A DNA stretch of 8,448 nt, taken from contig CAZCCL010000115.1 of the NCBI GenBank assembly GCA_964497095.1, positions 1 through 8,448 of the forward strand. Direction: 5' to 3'. The notes beneath the pieces were generated by a model that was not told the DNA's origin, did not search any database, and saw only the letters and a program-made list of their open reading frames with translations. Source of the stretch: CAVPLM01 sp964497095. Its GTDB lineage: Bacteria; Actinomycetota; Thermoleophilia; RBG-16-64-13. The position numbers and the translations under genes were made by a program. This document shows positions 1 through 5,700 of the stretch, one piece after another (within the stretch, counting starts at the first letter, position 1; every line of letters begins with the position of its first letter).

Positions 1-606
1 GTCAGATGAATTATCTGCGGCGTAATAGATTGTGTGTTCGCATGGGCGCGAGCCGTCGAGCCCAATCAGCAATCCCACCCCGCTCTGGCCATCCGTCCCC
101 TCAATATCCGGCGAAGACCCAGACTCTTCGCGCAGCCACACATCCAGGAACGTGTGGCCCACGAGAAGTGCGACCAGATTGCTGACCAAGCTCGCGCTTG
201 TTCTGGTATCCAGCCCCGCCCTGAAGAGCATCTTCATAAGAACATTAGCTCTCTTTTTCGCGACCGGGGAATAAGCGAGATCACGGACCAGCAGCGGAGC
301 AGCATGGGGGTGCGCCTGAATGAAATCATGGAGTTGTATGAAAGTGCCCTTCACCTGCTCCGTCCAGTCTCCCGCGTCCGGCGGGCGCCCCAACCGGCGG
401 TAGAGGAACTCGGCCACGCCGGTCAGCAGTTCCTCCTTGCTGTCGAAATGGTAATAGAGTGAACTAGCCTTGACACCCAAGGCGCTCGCCAGGGCCCGCA
501 TGCTCACCGATTCGAGGCCGGTCGAGTCGATGGTTTCGAGAGCGACCTCGCAGATGCGATCCCGGGTCAACCGCTCTTTGCCGCTTCGCCCATTTCCTCC
601 GCCCAA
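1..606 (-). CDS. TetR-family transcriptional repressor (partial, C-terminus beyond left edge)
   Basis: One-component DNA-binding repressor, expected to act as a dimer in the cytoplasm and leave its operator when a ligand binds the C-terminal domain. The frame is open for 202 codons and has no stop in the window. Residues 11-60 form the TetR_N helix-turn-helix, with the recognition part MRALASALGVKASSLYYHF at 36-54. Residues 80-160 are helical (DWTEQVKGTF, HPHAAPLLVRDL, NLVALLVGHTFL) and resemble the ligand-binding domain of the TetR proper subgroup (TetR_C_1). No ATG fits. I chose TTG at 604-606 because GGAGG precedes it with a 5-nt spacer; a TTG at 564-566 inside the family N-terminus is less likely. 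Three palindromes lie just upstream, one tetO-like, suggesting autoregulation. The ligand and target genes cannot be told. Family call firm, start moderate. Confidence 0.88.
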   Translation of the reverse strand, partial: MGGGNGRSGKERLTRDRICEVALETIDSTGLESVSMRALASALGVKASSLYYHFDSKEELLTGVAEFLYRRLGRPPDAGDWTEQVKGTFIQLHDFIQAHPHAAPLLVRDLAYSPVAKKRANVLMKMLFRAGLDTRTSASLVSNLVALLVGHTFLDVWLREESGSSPDIEGTDGQSGVGLLIGLDGSRPCEHTIYYAADNSSD

Positions 607-635
607 AACGCCCTCCAAACCGATTTGACATCGTC

Positions 636-652
636 GTCTAACATCGTTAGAC
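636..652. promoter_or_regulatory. tetO-like operator, perfect palindrome
   Basis: GTCTAACATCGTTAGAC has 7-nt arms around a 3-nt centre. It lies 30 bp upstream of the TetR-family start codon. The inner 15 bases match the core of Tn10 tetO1 (TCTATCATTGATAGA) at 12 of 15 positions, with the same half-site spacing. Binding by the adjacent repressor is inferred from position and symmetry. Confidence 0.7.
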
Positions 653-660
653 TGGCCGCC

Positions 661-678
661 GACTGACATTTGTCGGTC
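661..678. promoter_or_regulatory. second imperfect operator-like palindrome
   Basis: Two 8-nt arms, GACTGACA and TGTCGGTC, pair at 7 of 8 positions around a TT centre. The site starts 8 bp after the tetO-like palindrome. Its sequence differs from the first, so it could be a weaker site for the same repressor, a site for another protein, or chance symmetry. Confidence 0.4.
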
Positions 679-683
679 TTTGG

Positions 684-702
684 AGGCAGACGACTTCTGC
701 CT
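684..702. promoter_or_regulatory. third inverted repeat in the tetR upstream region
   Basis: AGGCAGA and TCTGCCT form perfect 7-nt arms around CGACT. It is the third dyad within 70 bp. As RNA on either strand it would be a small hairpin; no U-run follows, so it is not a terminator. Confidence 0.35.
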
Positions 703-752
703 TGCGACACACCAGCAGGCGTTATTGCAGATACAGAGCGATAGGAGCCATT

Positions 753-872
753 GTGCGCTTCCTTCTGCCCTGCATACCCGGGACGATCGCGGCAGCTGGC
801 ACATTTGCCAACCCGCCAAGAACAATATTCTCGACTGAATGTCATTTTCCCTGGGGGAACCGCAAATATTGA
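753..872 (+). CDS. short 39-codon ORF divergent from the TetR gene, possible gene stub
   Basis: A GTG at 753 follows ATAGGAG with good spacing, and the frame runs 39 codons to TGA. The product begins MRFLLPCIPGTIAAAGTFA, a short hydrophobic start that hints at an export signal, then PPRTIFSTECHFPWGNRKY. I do not recognise it. Its position opposite the repressor, across the operator cluster, is where a TetR-controlled gene would normally sit. It may be the remaining 5' end of such a gene, a small peptide, or chance. No clear sigma-70 promoter was seen. Confidence 0.2.
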   Translation: MRFLLPCIPGTIAAAGTFANPPRTIFSTECHFPWGNRKY

Positions 873-1276
873 TAGGAGTCTTTGTAGTTGGTAGCGAGTG
901 AGTCGATTCTCATGCACCTTCTGACTCCTGACGCGGTTGCGCAGGAACGCGCTCCTCCCGACCCTTCAACACAGGAAGAGAGGGGCCCAAGCATTCGCTG
1001 GAAGCTGGCCCCTCGTCGGGGAGACTCACCGTCTCCCCCGAATCAGGTTGCCCGGCGGCATCCCAATTCGTACCTTCCTAGTACCTCGTCAAGGGTCGGT
1101 TCAAAACCTCGACCCGACGATTCGAGGGTGCGCCTGTCGGGTGACCGCTGCCGCTATCAGCGGTCACCCGACAGGCTACGGAAAGGGCACCACCTCGCCG
1201 GCCCACCTGAACCTCGATCCGAACCGTCAAACGATATCCGAGACCCTGACGCAATCCATAGAGGAGAGATGGAGAA
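873..1276 (+). other. hairpin-rich region upstream of the CWB2 gene, no convincing gene
   Basis: About 400 bases hold no recognisable protein. Four inverted repeats follow one another: 980-987 with 1007-1014 (GAGGGGCC/GGCCCCTC), 1018-1025 with 1031-1038 (GGGGAGAC/GTCTCCCC, 5-nt loop), 1093-1098 with 1110-1115 (GGGTCG/CGACCC), and the 19-bp stem at 1132-1176. If transcribed with the downstream gene this would be a structured 5' leader. I looked for cobalamin, c-di-GMP and c-di-AMP riboswitch core motifs and found none. A long Arg/Pro-rich frame from TTG 888 crosses the region and is probably spurious. Confidence 0.4.
1132..1176. repeat. perfect 19-bp inverted repeat with 7-nt loop
   Basis: Bases 1132-1150 are the exact reverse complement of 1158-1176; the loop is CCGCTAT. 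The stem is G+C-rich, so the RNA hairpin would be very stable. No T-run follows on either strand, so it is not a standard intrinsic terminator. It could be an RNA leader element, a dispersed palindromic repeat, or a recombination or protein-binding site. It ends 100 nt before the GTG of the surface-protein gene. Confidence 0.8.
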
Positions 1277-3262
1277 GTGCGAAGACTAATAGCGATACTG
1301 TCACTTGCCACGTTTCTGGTCGGCATACTGACACTAACGGGTAGTTCGTCATCCTACGCGGCCAGCAGCCTCCCCCCTGAAGCATCGACAGACGTCAAGA
1401 CGGCAAGAGTCATTGCCGGTTCAGACAGGTACGAGACCGCCGTGCTAGTGTCCCAAGCTGGGTTCCCTCAGGGAGCGCCGACTGTGGTGATAGCCAGGGG
1501 CGACGACTTTGCGGACGCGCTCTGCAGTGCTCCACTAGCATACGCGTACGGCGGCCCTCTACTTCTGACGCGGAAGAGCGGCCTCCCCGAGACCGTCATG
1601 TCCGAACTCCGTCGCCTGAGTCCGTCCCAAGTCTTCCTCATCGGGATCGGAGATGGGTCGTCACCCCTGTTGACACAAATCAAGAACGTAGTCGGGCCCC
1701 AAAGTGTGACCACGCTGATAGGAAAAGACCGCTATGAGACGGCAGCCCTGGTGGCGGACCAGATCTCGGCCAAAACTGGCCCCCCAGATAGGGTGGTGAT
1801 TGCGCCGGGAGATAGTTTCGCTGATGCCTTGGCTGTTGGACCACTGGCTTCGTTGAACCATTGGCCAATACTCTACACGCCCCAGCATGGGGAACTCCCT
1901 CAAATCACCCGGCACGAGCTCATGAAGCTCGGGGTTGACTCAGCTCTCGAGATAGGTACGTACGCCCATGTCGACCTTCCGAATGTGGTGAGAAAGGTGG
2001 GAGTCGACCGCTACGACACCTGCGCCCTGATCGCCGACTACGCGCTGGGCCAAGGACTCTCGGCCACCCACGTGGCCTTCGCTAGGGGCGATAGCTTTCC
2101 AGATGGTCTGAGCGCGGCCCCATATCTTGCGTCGGACAAGGGACTTCTGCTTCTGACCAACACCACCGGGGTTCCCGCCCCCATCGAAGAATTCCTCGCG
2201 CCCAGGGCGGCCGGTATCCGCACGCTTGAAGCGATTGGCCTCGCTACGGTTCCAACTGGTTCTTGGGCATTACTCTCTCAAACCCCGAGCCCTTCCTTAT
2301 CCAACCAAGATGACAAACAGCCCAACCCAGAAACCCCCTTGGTCGTACCCCCCAGTTCCACAACAACCACGACTCAGCCGAGTTCTATCGATGTCGTCGT
2401 TGATGCCCCGACGAGCTCCACGGCTCCTCCTCCGGCCACCACGACGTCTTCGACTTCCCCGCAAGTATCAACCACCAGGACTACACTCCCCGTCACGCCC
2501 ACGAGTGCTTTGCCGCCTTCGTCAAACGTCTCTTTGCCTATCCAATCACCAGCGACCGTAAGTCCATTCGTGCTCCGTTCGGGCCTGACGTACAACGGCC
2601 TGACTGTTGACGCCGTTGGCCGCACCTACGGCATCTACGGTGATGGCCTGAGCGGCACGGTGGTCAAGAATGTCACCATCAACGGTGGCGACTTCGGTTT
2701 CAAATTGGGAGGCGGGCCAGTGAGCAAGTCCGTCTCCGTTGACGGACTGACGATCAAGGATGCTCGCACCGGCGTTTACATCGACACCGTACAGAGTTCC
2801 ACCTTCGCCGACCTGAACGTGAGTTCCCCGCGCGACTCCCGCAGCAATCAGTACCACGCGCTCTACCTGGAGAGCAACCTAGCAGGTATCACTATCAAAG
2901 ACAGTGTGTTCCGCGGTGGTTCAGGGTTCGTGGTCCAGCTCTGGAGCGAGGGTGGACAGTCGCGTGACATCACCTTTGAGAACGTCACCTTCGATGCTAG
3001 GTCAGGCACGAATTGCCTGGTGATCGGGCCGAAGTTCGACAACATCCGCTTCCGTAACTGCACGTTCTACGGCAATGCAGACAGCGTCTTCTTCTTCCTC
3101 GGCGGTTCCAACATCGTCATCAGCGACTTCGTAGCCTTCGGAGGCGACCGCCTCATTGAGGGCCATGCCGACAGCGTTCTGCTTCAGAACGGCGTCTACC
3201 ACGGCAGCACTATTGGGACGGCTAACGGTGTGACCTTGCAGAACGTAATCAGGGAACCCTAA
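1277..3262 (+). CDS. secreted cell-surface protein: three CWB2 repeats plus beta-helix domain
   Basis: A 661-residue exported protein. Residues 1-28 are a signal peptide (MRRLIAILSL, hydrophobic core, cleavage near SYA-ASS). Three cell-wall-binding type 2 repeats follow at about 43-140, 146-238 and 240-328, each with the G-x-DRY-[ED]-T hallmark (GSDRYETA, GKDRYETA, GVDRYDTC) and a later [PR]GD-[SD]-F-x-D. In this family triplets of CWB2 bind anionic cell-wall polymers. Residues 335-425 are a Thr/Pro/Ser-rich wall-spanning linker. Residues 432-657 show short repeating strands such as GLTIKDA, GITIKDSVF, ITFENVTF and IRFRNCTF, typical of a right-handed parallel beta-helix of the pectate-lyase type. 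No catalytic residues could be assigned, so adhesin or polysaccharide-active enzyme are both open. GTG 1277 was chosen for GAGGAG at 1261-1266 and the signal peptide. Two in-frame TTA codons occur at 2270 and 2297. Confidence 0.9.
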   Translation: MRRLIAILSLATFLVGILTLTGSSSSYAASSLPPEASTDVKTARVIAGSDRYETAVLVSQAGFPQGAPTVVIARGDDFADALCSAPLAYAYGGPLLLTRKSGLPETVMSELRRLSPSQVFLIGIGDGSSPLLTQIKNVVGPQSVTTLIGKDRYETAALVADQISAKTGPPDRVVIAPGDSFADALAVGPLASLNHWPILYTPQHGELPQITRHELMKLGVDSALEIGTYAHVDLPNVVRKVGVDRYDTCALIADYALGQGLSATHVAFARGDSFPDGLSAAPYLASDKGLLLLTNTTGVPAPIEEFLAPRAAGIRTLEAIGLATVPTGSWALLSQTPSPSLSNQDDKQPNPETPLVVPPSSTTTTTQPSSIDVVVDAPTSSTAPPPATTTSSTSPQVSTTRTTLPVTPTSALPPSSNVSLPIQSPATVSPFVLRSGLTYNGLTVDAVGRTYGIYGDGLSGTVVKNVTINGGDFGFKLGGGPVSKSVSVDGLTIKDARTGVYIDTVQSSTFADLNVSSPRDSRSNQYHALYLESNLAGITIKDSVFRGGSGFVVQLWSEGGQSRDITFENVTFDARSGTNCLVIGPKFDNIRFRNCTFYGNADSVFFFLGGSNIVISDFVAFGGDRLIEGHADSVLLQNGVYHGSTIGTANGVTLQNVIREP

Positions 3263-3263
3263 A

Positions 3264-3296
3264 CGGAGGCCTAGGCGGAAGTTTTTCGCCCCTCCG
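3264..3296 (+). terminator. possible weak terminator hairpin after the CWB2 gene
   Basis: CGGAGG at 3264-3269 pairs with CCTCCG at 3291-3296, with an inner GGCG/CGCC stem and a 4-nt bulge. It starts 1 nt after the stop codon. The T5 run lies in the loop, and none follows the stem, so intrinsic termination may be inefficient. Confidence 0.35.
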
Positions 3297-3353
3297 AGTC
3301 CGAATCCCGCGCCATCACTGCGCTCGTGACGCTGCGGACGGGCGACGCTTTGG

Positions 3354-5084
3354 CTACGGGCGGATCTTGAGCAGCTCGAAGGCCCGCTCCTGGAGGGGGT
3401 TCACCTTGGTGAGCTGGGTGAAGGTGTGCCCACCGGGTTCTATGCGCACCTGGTTGCGGCAGAGGGTGCCGAGCTCCGCCAGGAGGTCGCAGAAAGACTG
3501 GGCAGAGAAGCCGTCCGCGGTCAGTTTGGAGCCCGCCTTGGCCTTCCCCGCGGGCGAACGCTGGGCCGGGGCCACCGGGTCTGTGGGCGCGAGGGGGGTG
3601 TCGTCCGTGAACAGGAGGGGCGCCAGGCGCTCTTTTAGCTCGAAGGCCACGTAGTAGGCGAGCAGGCAGAGGAACACGTGGGCGCGCACGCGCTCCTCCA
3701 GGTGATGGTAGATGGGCCGGATCAGAAGCTCGGAGGACTTCATGGTGCGAAAGGCGCGCTCGGCCCCCTTCAGCTGCTTGTAGGCCCTGACCACCGCCCG
3801 GGCCCCGAGCTCCTCCCGCCCGCAGGTGGTGCGCAGCACATAGAGGCCGTCAAGGGCCGCCTCCTTTTCGATCTCGTCCTTGGTGCGCTCAAAGGAGAAG
3901 GCCCCGTCCCCGATCCGAAGCCGGAAGTGCTTGGCCACCCGGTACTTGTTGGAGACGCGCCCCACCCGCTCGCCGATCTGGCCCGCATCTGCGTGGCGAA
4001 GCCGCCCCCGTGGGTTCTCGACCATGGCTCTCACCTTGCCCAGTTCGGCCTCGGTGGCTCGGAGCAGGTCTTCGCGCTTACGCCGCCGCTCGAGGGCCAC
4101 CTGGGGGTTGCGGCAGACGACCAGGCGCTCGCCGGGGAAGGCATCGGCGATGATCTCGGCCAGGTTGGTCTGGTCAAAGAGGGCGAGCTGCAGCTCGCCG
4201 GAGGCCGCGAGCGCCTTCAGCTGGGGGGCCCGGAGCGCGCTTATGAAGCCCACCCCTTGCTCTTTTAGAGTCTGGGCGTGGCTTTCGGTGATCATGCCCC
4301 GGTCGCCCACGAAGATGACCCGCTCGATCCCGAAGCGCGCCGTCACCGAGGCCACCGCGGGAGGGAGCGTCTCGTGGTCTTGGCTGTTACCGGGGAAGAC
4401 CTCCACCGCCACCGGCCGCCCCTCCGGTGAGCAGACCAGGCCGTAGGTGATCTGGAGCGTGCCCGTGCGGCCGTCCCGGGAGTACCCCCGGGCCGCCAGC
4501 GGGCAGGAGCATCCCTCGAAGTAGCTGGAAGAGAGGTCGTAGAGCACGAAGCCGCCGGGGGCAAGGTGACGGCGGGCCAGGGCCCGCTCGATGCGCTCTT
4601 GGCGAGTAAGCAGCCAGTCCATGGCCCCCAGAAGCTCCGCCTCCCCCACCTCGCCCAGGGCCAGCTCCTCGGCCAGGGTGGTCTGAAAGAAGCGCCTGGT
4701 GGCCGAGAGCTTGGATCCCGGGGCCAGGAGGCGCTGGCAGACAAGAGCCACCGCCAGATCCCGTTCCCGCGAGGGCTCCCGGGAGATGAGCCGCTCCAGG
4801 TCAAGGGCGCGCACGGTCCCGAGCACGGCGGCCACCTGACCGTGGGGTAGGGAGCGCTCCACCCAGAAACGGTCCTCCGCCCGGACCAAGGTCTCACCGG
4901 AGAGCACCCGACGCACCGCCTCGATGGCCGCCTCGGGCAGGTGGGAGAGGTTACCCAGGTTCTCATGCCGGACCCGCCCCCCCTCCCGGTAGGAGCGGCG
5001 CAAGAGGTAGGAGGTGTAGATGCGTCCCCCCGGCCCCTTCGTCCTTATTGTGGCTACGTGAACTGATCCACCGCGCTTTGGCAT
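3354..5084 (-). CDS. IS1634-family DDE transposase
   Basis: Catalyses cut-and-paste movement of its IS through an RNase H-fold DDE domain (IS4 superfamily, DDE_Tnp_1). The N-terminus MPKRGGSVHVATIRTK and the following YLLRRSYREGGRVRHENLGN are typical of the family. Counting from ATG 5084, probable catalytic residues are D183 in YDLSSSYFEG, D261 in VFVGDRGM and E442 in GAERAFRTMKS. The YREK-type region (YKQLKGAERAF) and the following RPIYHHLEERVRAHVFLCLLAYY are well kept. The protein is 576 residues from ATG 5084, a full family length, without frameshift. GTG at 5102 would add six residues, but the promoter -10 box overlaps that stretch, so ATG 5084 is preferred. The stop TAG is at 3354-3356, inside the repeated 10-mer. 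Confidence 0.93.
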   Translation of the reverse strand: MPKRGGSVHVATIRTKGPGGRIYTSYLLRRSYREGGRVRHENLGNLSHLPEAAIEAVRRVLSGETLVRAEDRFWVERSLPHGQVAAVLGTVRALDLERLISREPSRERDLAVALVCQRLLAPGSKLSATRRFFQTTLAEELALGEVGEAELLGAMDWLLTRQERIERALARRHLAPGGFVLYDLSSSYFEGCSCPLAARGYSRDGRTGTLQITYGLVCSPEGRPVAVEVFPGNSQDHETLPPAVASVTARFGIERVIFVGDRGMITESHAQTLKEQGVGFISALRAPQLKALAASGELQLALFDQTNLAEIIADAFPGERLVVCRNPQVALERRRKREDLLRATEAELGKVRAMVENPRGRLRHADAGQIGERVGRVSNKYRVAKHFRLRIGDGAFSFERTKDEIEKEAALDGLYVLRTTCGREELGARAVVRAYKQLKGAERAFRTMKSSELLIRPIYHHLEERVRAHVFLCLLAYYVAFELKERLAPLLFTDDTPLAPTDPVAPAQRSPAGKAKAGSKLTADGFSAQSFCDLLAELGTLCRNQVRIEPGGHTFTQLTKVNPLQERAFELLKIRP

Positions 5085-5090
5085 ACCTAC

Positions 5091-5119
5091 ATCATAAAGC
5101 ACATACCCGCATACTGCAA
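5091..5119 (-). promoter_or_regulatory. sigma-70-type promoter of the transposase, apparently leaderless
   Basis: Reading the minus strand, TTGCAG (5119-5114) and TATGAT (5096-5091) are separated by exactly 17 nt, close to the consensus TTGACA/TATAAT. Only GTAGGT lies between the -10 box and ATG 5084, so transcription would start at or next to the start codon. Confidence 0.6.
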
Positions 5120-5153
5120 GCTATACTTTGGCTACACCAAACCACGACAAGAG

Positions 5154-5193
5154 AGCCCGATCCGGCACCAGCAGCGGGATCGGGCTTCATTTA
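5154..5193 (+). terminator. intrinsic terminator hairpin, plus strand
   Basis: AGCCCGATCC (5154-5163) pairs perfectly with GGATCGGGCT (5177-5186), leaving a 13-nt loop, followed by TCATTTA. The 10-bp G+C-rich stem with a short T-containing tail fits a plus-strand terminator. It lies just outside the IS, so it may be the former terminator of the CWB2 gene, now separated by the insertion, or a guard against readthrough into the tRNA/DUF501 region. Confidence 0.55.
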
Positions 5194-5248
5194 GGGCAAA
5201 AACTTCGGCCTAGAGGGGAATGGCAATTCGGAACGCCGGGCTTGTTCG

Positions 5249-5314
5249 CTAACTCGATGGCGCACAGGAAGGTATGAGGGCTGGAGTTCTCCAATGGGCT
5301 AGCACGAGAATCAT
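5249..5314 (-). CDS. 21-codon ORF with strong ribosome binding site, doubtful
   Basis: ATG 5314 is preceded by GGTAGGAG with a 5-nt spacer, and the frame begins MILVLAHWRTPALIPS and ends at TAG 5249. It lies in the otherwise empty stretch downstream of the tRNA (5194-5424). There is no homology I recognise, and a good SD by chance is quite possible. The same stretch has a direct repeat CGAACGTC at 5373 and 5386. Confidence 0.12.
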   Translation of the reverse strand: MILVLAHWRTPALIPSCAPSS

Positions 5315-5424
5315 CGTAACTCCTACCCTTTTTCACGCCTGAGGCGAGGAGAGATTCTGGGGCCCCTTTGGGCGAACGTCGACCTCGAACGTCGTTTTGC
5401 CTGCAAACCGATAGATCGATAGAA

Positions 5425-5506
5425 TGCCGGAGGCGGGACTCGAACCCGCACGGGCATAGCCCTACGGTGTTTAAGACCGTTGCGTCTGCCATTCCGCCAC
5501 TCCGGC
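5425..5506 (-). tRNA. tRNA-Leu (anticodon UAA)
   Basis: Class II tRNA of 82 nt read on the minus strand. Acceptor GCCGGAG pairs with CTCCGGC and is followed by discriminator A73. The anticodon stem ACGGT/ACCGT encloses loop CTTAAAC, giving anticodon TAA (plus-strand 5471-5473). The long variable arm folds as GGGC-TAT-GCCC, and the T arm is GCGGG-TTCGAGT-CCCGC. CCA is not encoded and is added after transcription. It reads UUA (and by wobble UUG), a rare codon in high-G+C genomes. It lies on the same strand as DUF501, 194 bp downstream. Confidence 0.97.
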
Positions 5507-5542
5507 GATCAGCCGGCTCTGCCCGTGACTCTCAGGGTCGCG

Positions 5543-5561
5543 CGCAAAGACAACGGTTACC
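5543..5561 (-). promoter_or_regulatory. possible extended -10 promoter for the tRNA gene
   Basis: On the minus strand the sequence GTGCGTGCTAAGGTAACCG lies about 40-55 bp upstream of the tRNA 5' end and contains TGC-TAAGGT, an extended -10-like element. No good -35 box is present at the right distance. Weak evidence. Confidence 0.22.
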
Positions 5562-5700
5562 TTAGCACGCACAACTGAGAATCAGACCGCGCCGACGGTC
5601 AGCTGTCGCAACCACGCGACTCCGCTAGCCGTTAGACCGCGTGGCCATATGCAGGACGACCTTCAGAAACCGCGGCAGGATGATGGGGGCAGCTGATGGC

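Larger units (their letters stand above)
3348..5135 (-). mobile_element. IS1634-family insertion sequence (ends approximate)
   Basis: The element carries one intact transposase gene. Its exact ends are unresolved. The 10-mer CTTTGGCTAC occurs in the same orientation at 3348-3357 and 5126-5135, just outside the coding region, and could be a target-site duplication. Alternatively the ends are weak inverted repeats starting TTTGG (3349 inward; reverse complement of 5141 inward), because the right side reads TTTGGCTACACCAAA. In that case the stop codon lies inside the left terminal repeat. Neither model gives both good inverted repeats and a clean duplication. The intact frame and promoter suggest recent activity. 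Confidence 0.6.

Noticed and set aside
34..462. 142-codon plus-strand frame
   Set aside because: Antisense to the TetR-family gene, whose family motifs are clear.
567..917. 116-codon minus-strand frame across the operator region
   Set aside because: Overlaps the TetR gene start in another frame and crosses all three palindromes; no recognisable domain.
980..1130. Known riboswitch (c-di-GMP, c-di-AMP/ydaO, cobalamin)
   Set aside because: Hairpins are present but none of the conserved core motifs could be matched, so only an unknown structured region is reported.
888..1289. 133-codon plus-strand frame from TTG 888 with AGGAG upstream
   Set aside because: Arg/Pro/Ser-rich product with no family features; it runs straight through the hairpins and into the start of the CWB2 gene. 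Most likely a chance frame in G+C-rich DNA.
1269..1289. ATG 1269 as start of the CWB2 gene
   Set aside because: Out of frame; reaches TAA after six codons.
3678..4446. Long plus-strand frames inside the IS (196 and 188 codons)
   Set aside because: Antisense shadows of the transposase caused by high G+C codon bias; no domain features.
4343..4966. 207-codon minus-strand frame inside the IS
   Set aside because: Shifted frame of the intact transposase; Arg/Pro/Ser/Trp-rich composition typical of shadow frames. No sign of a programmed frameshift.
5187..5492. 101-codon minus-strand frame beginning MADATVLNTVG
   Set aside because: Its N-terminal part is the translated tRNA-Leu, a well-known false gene call.
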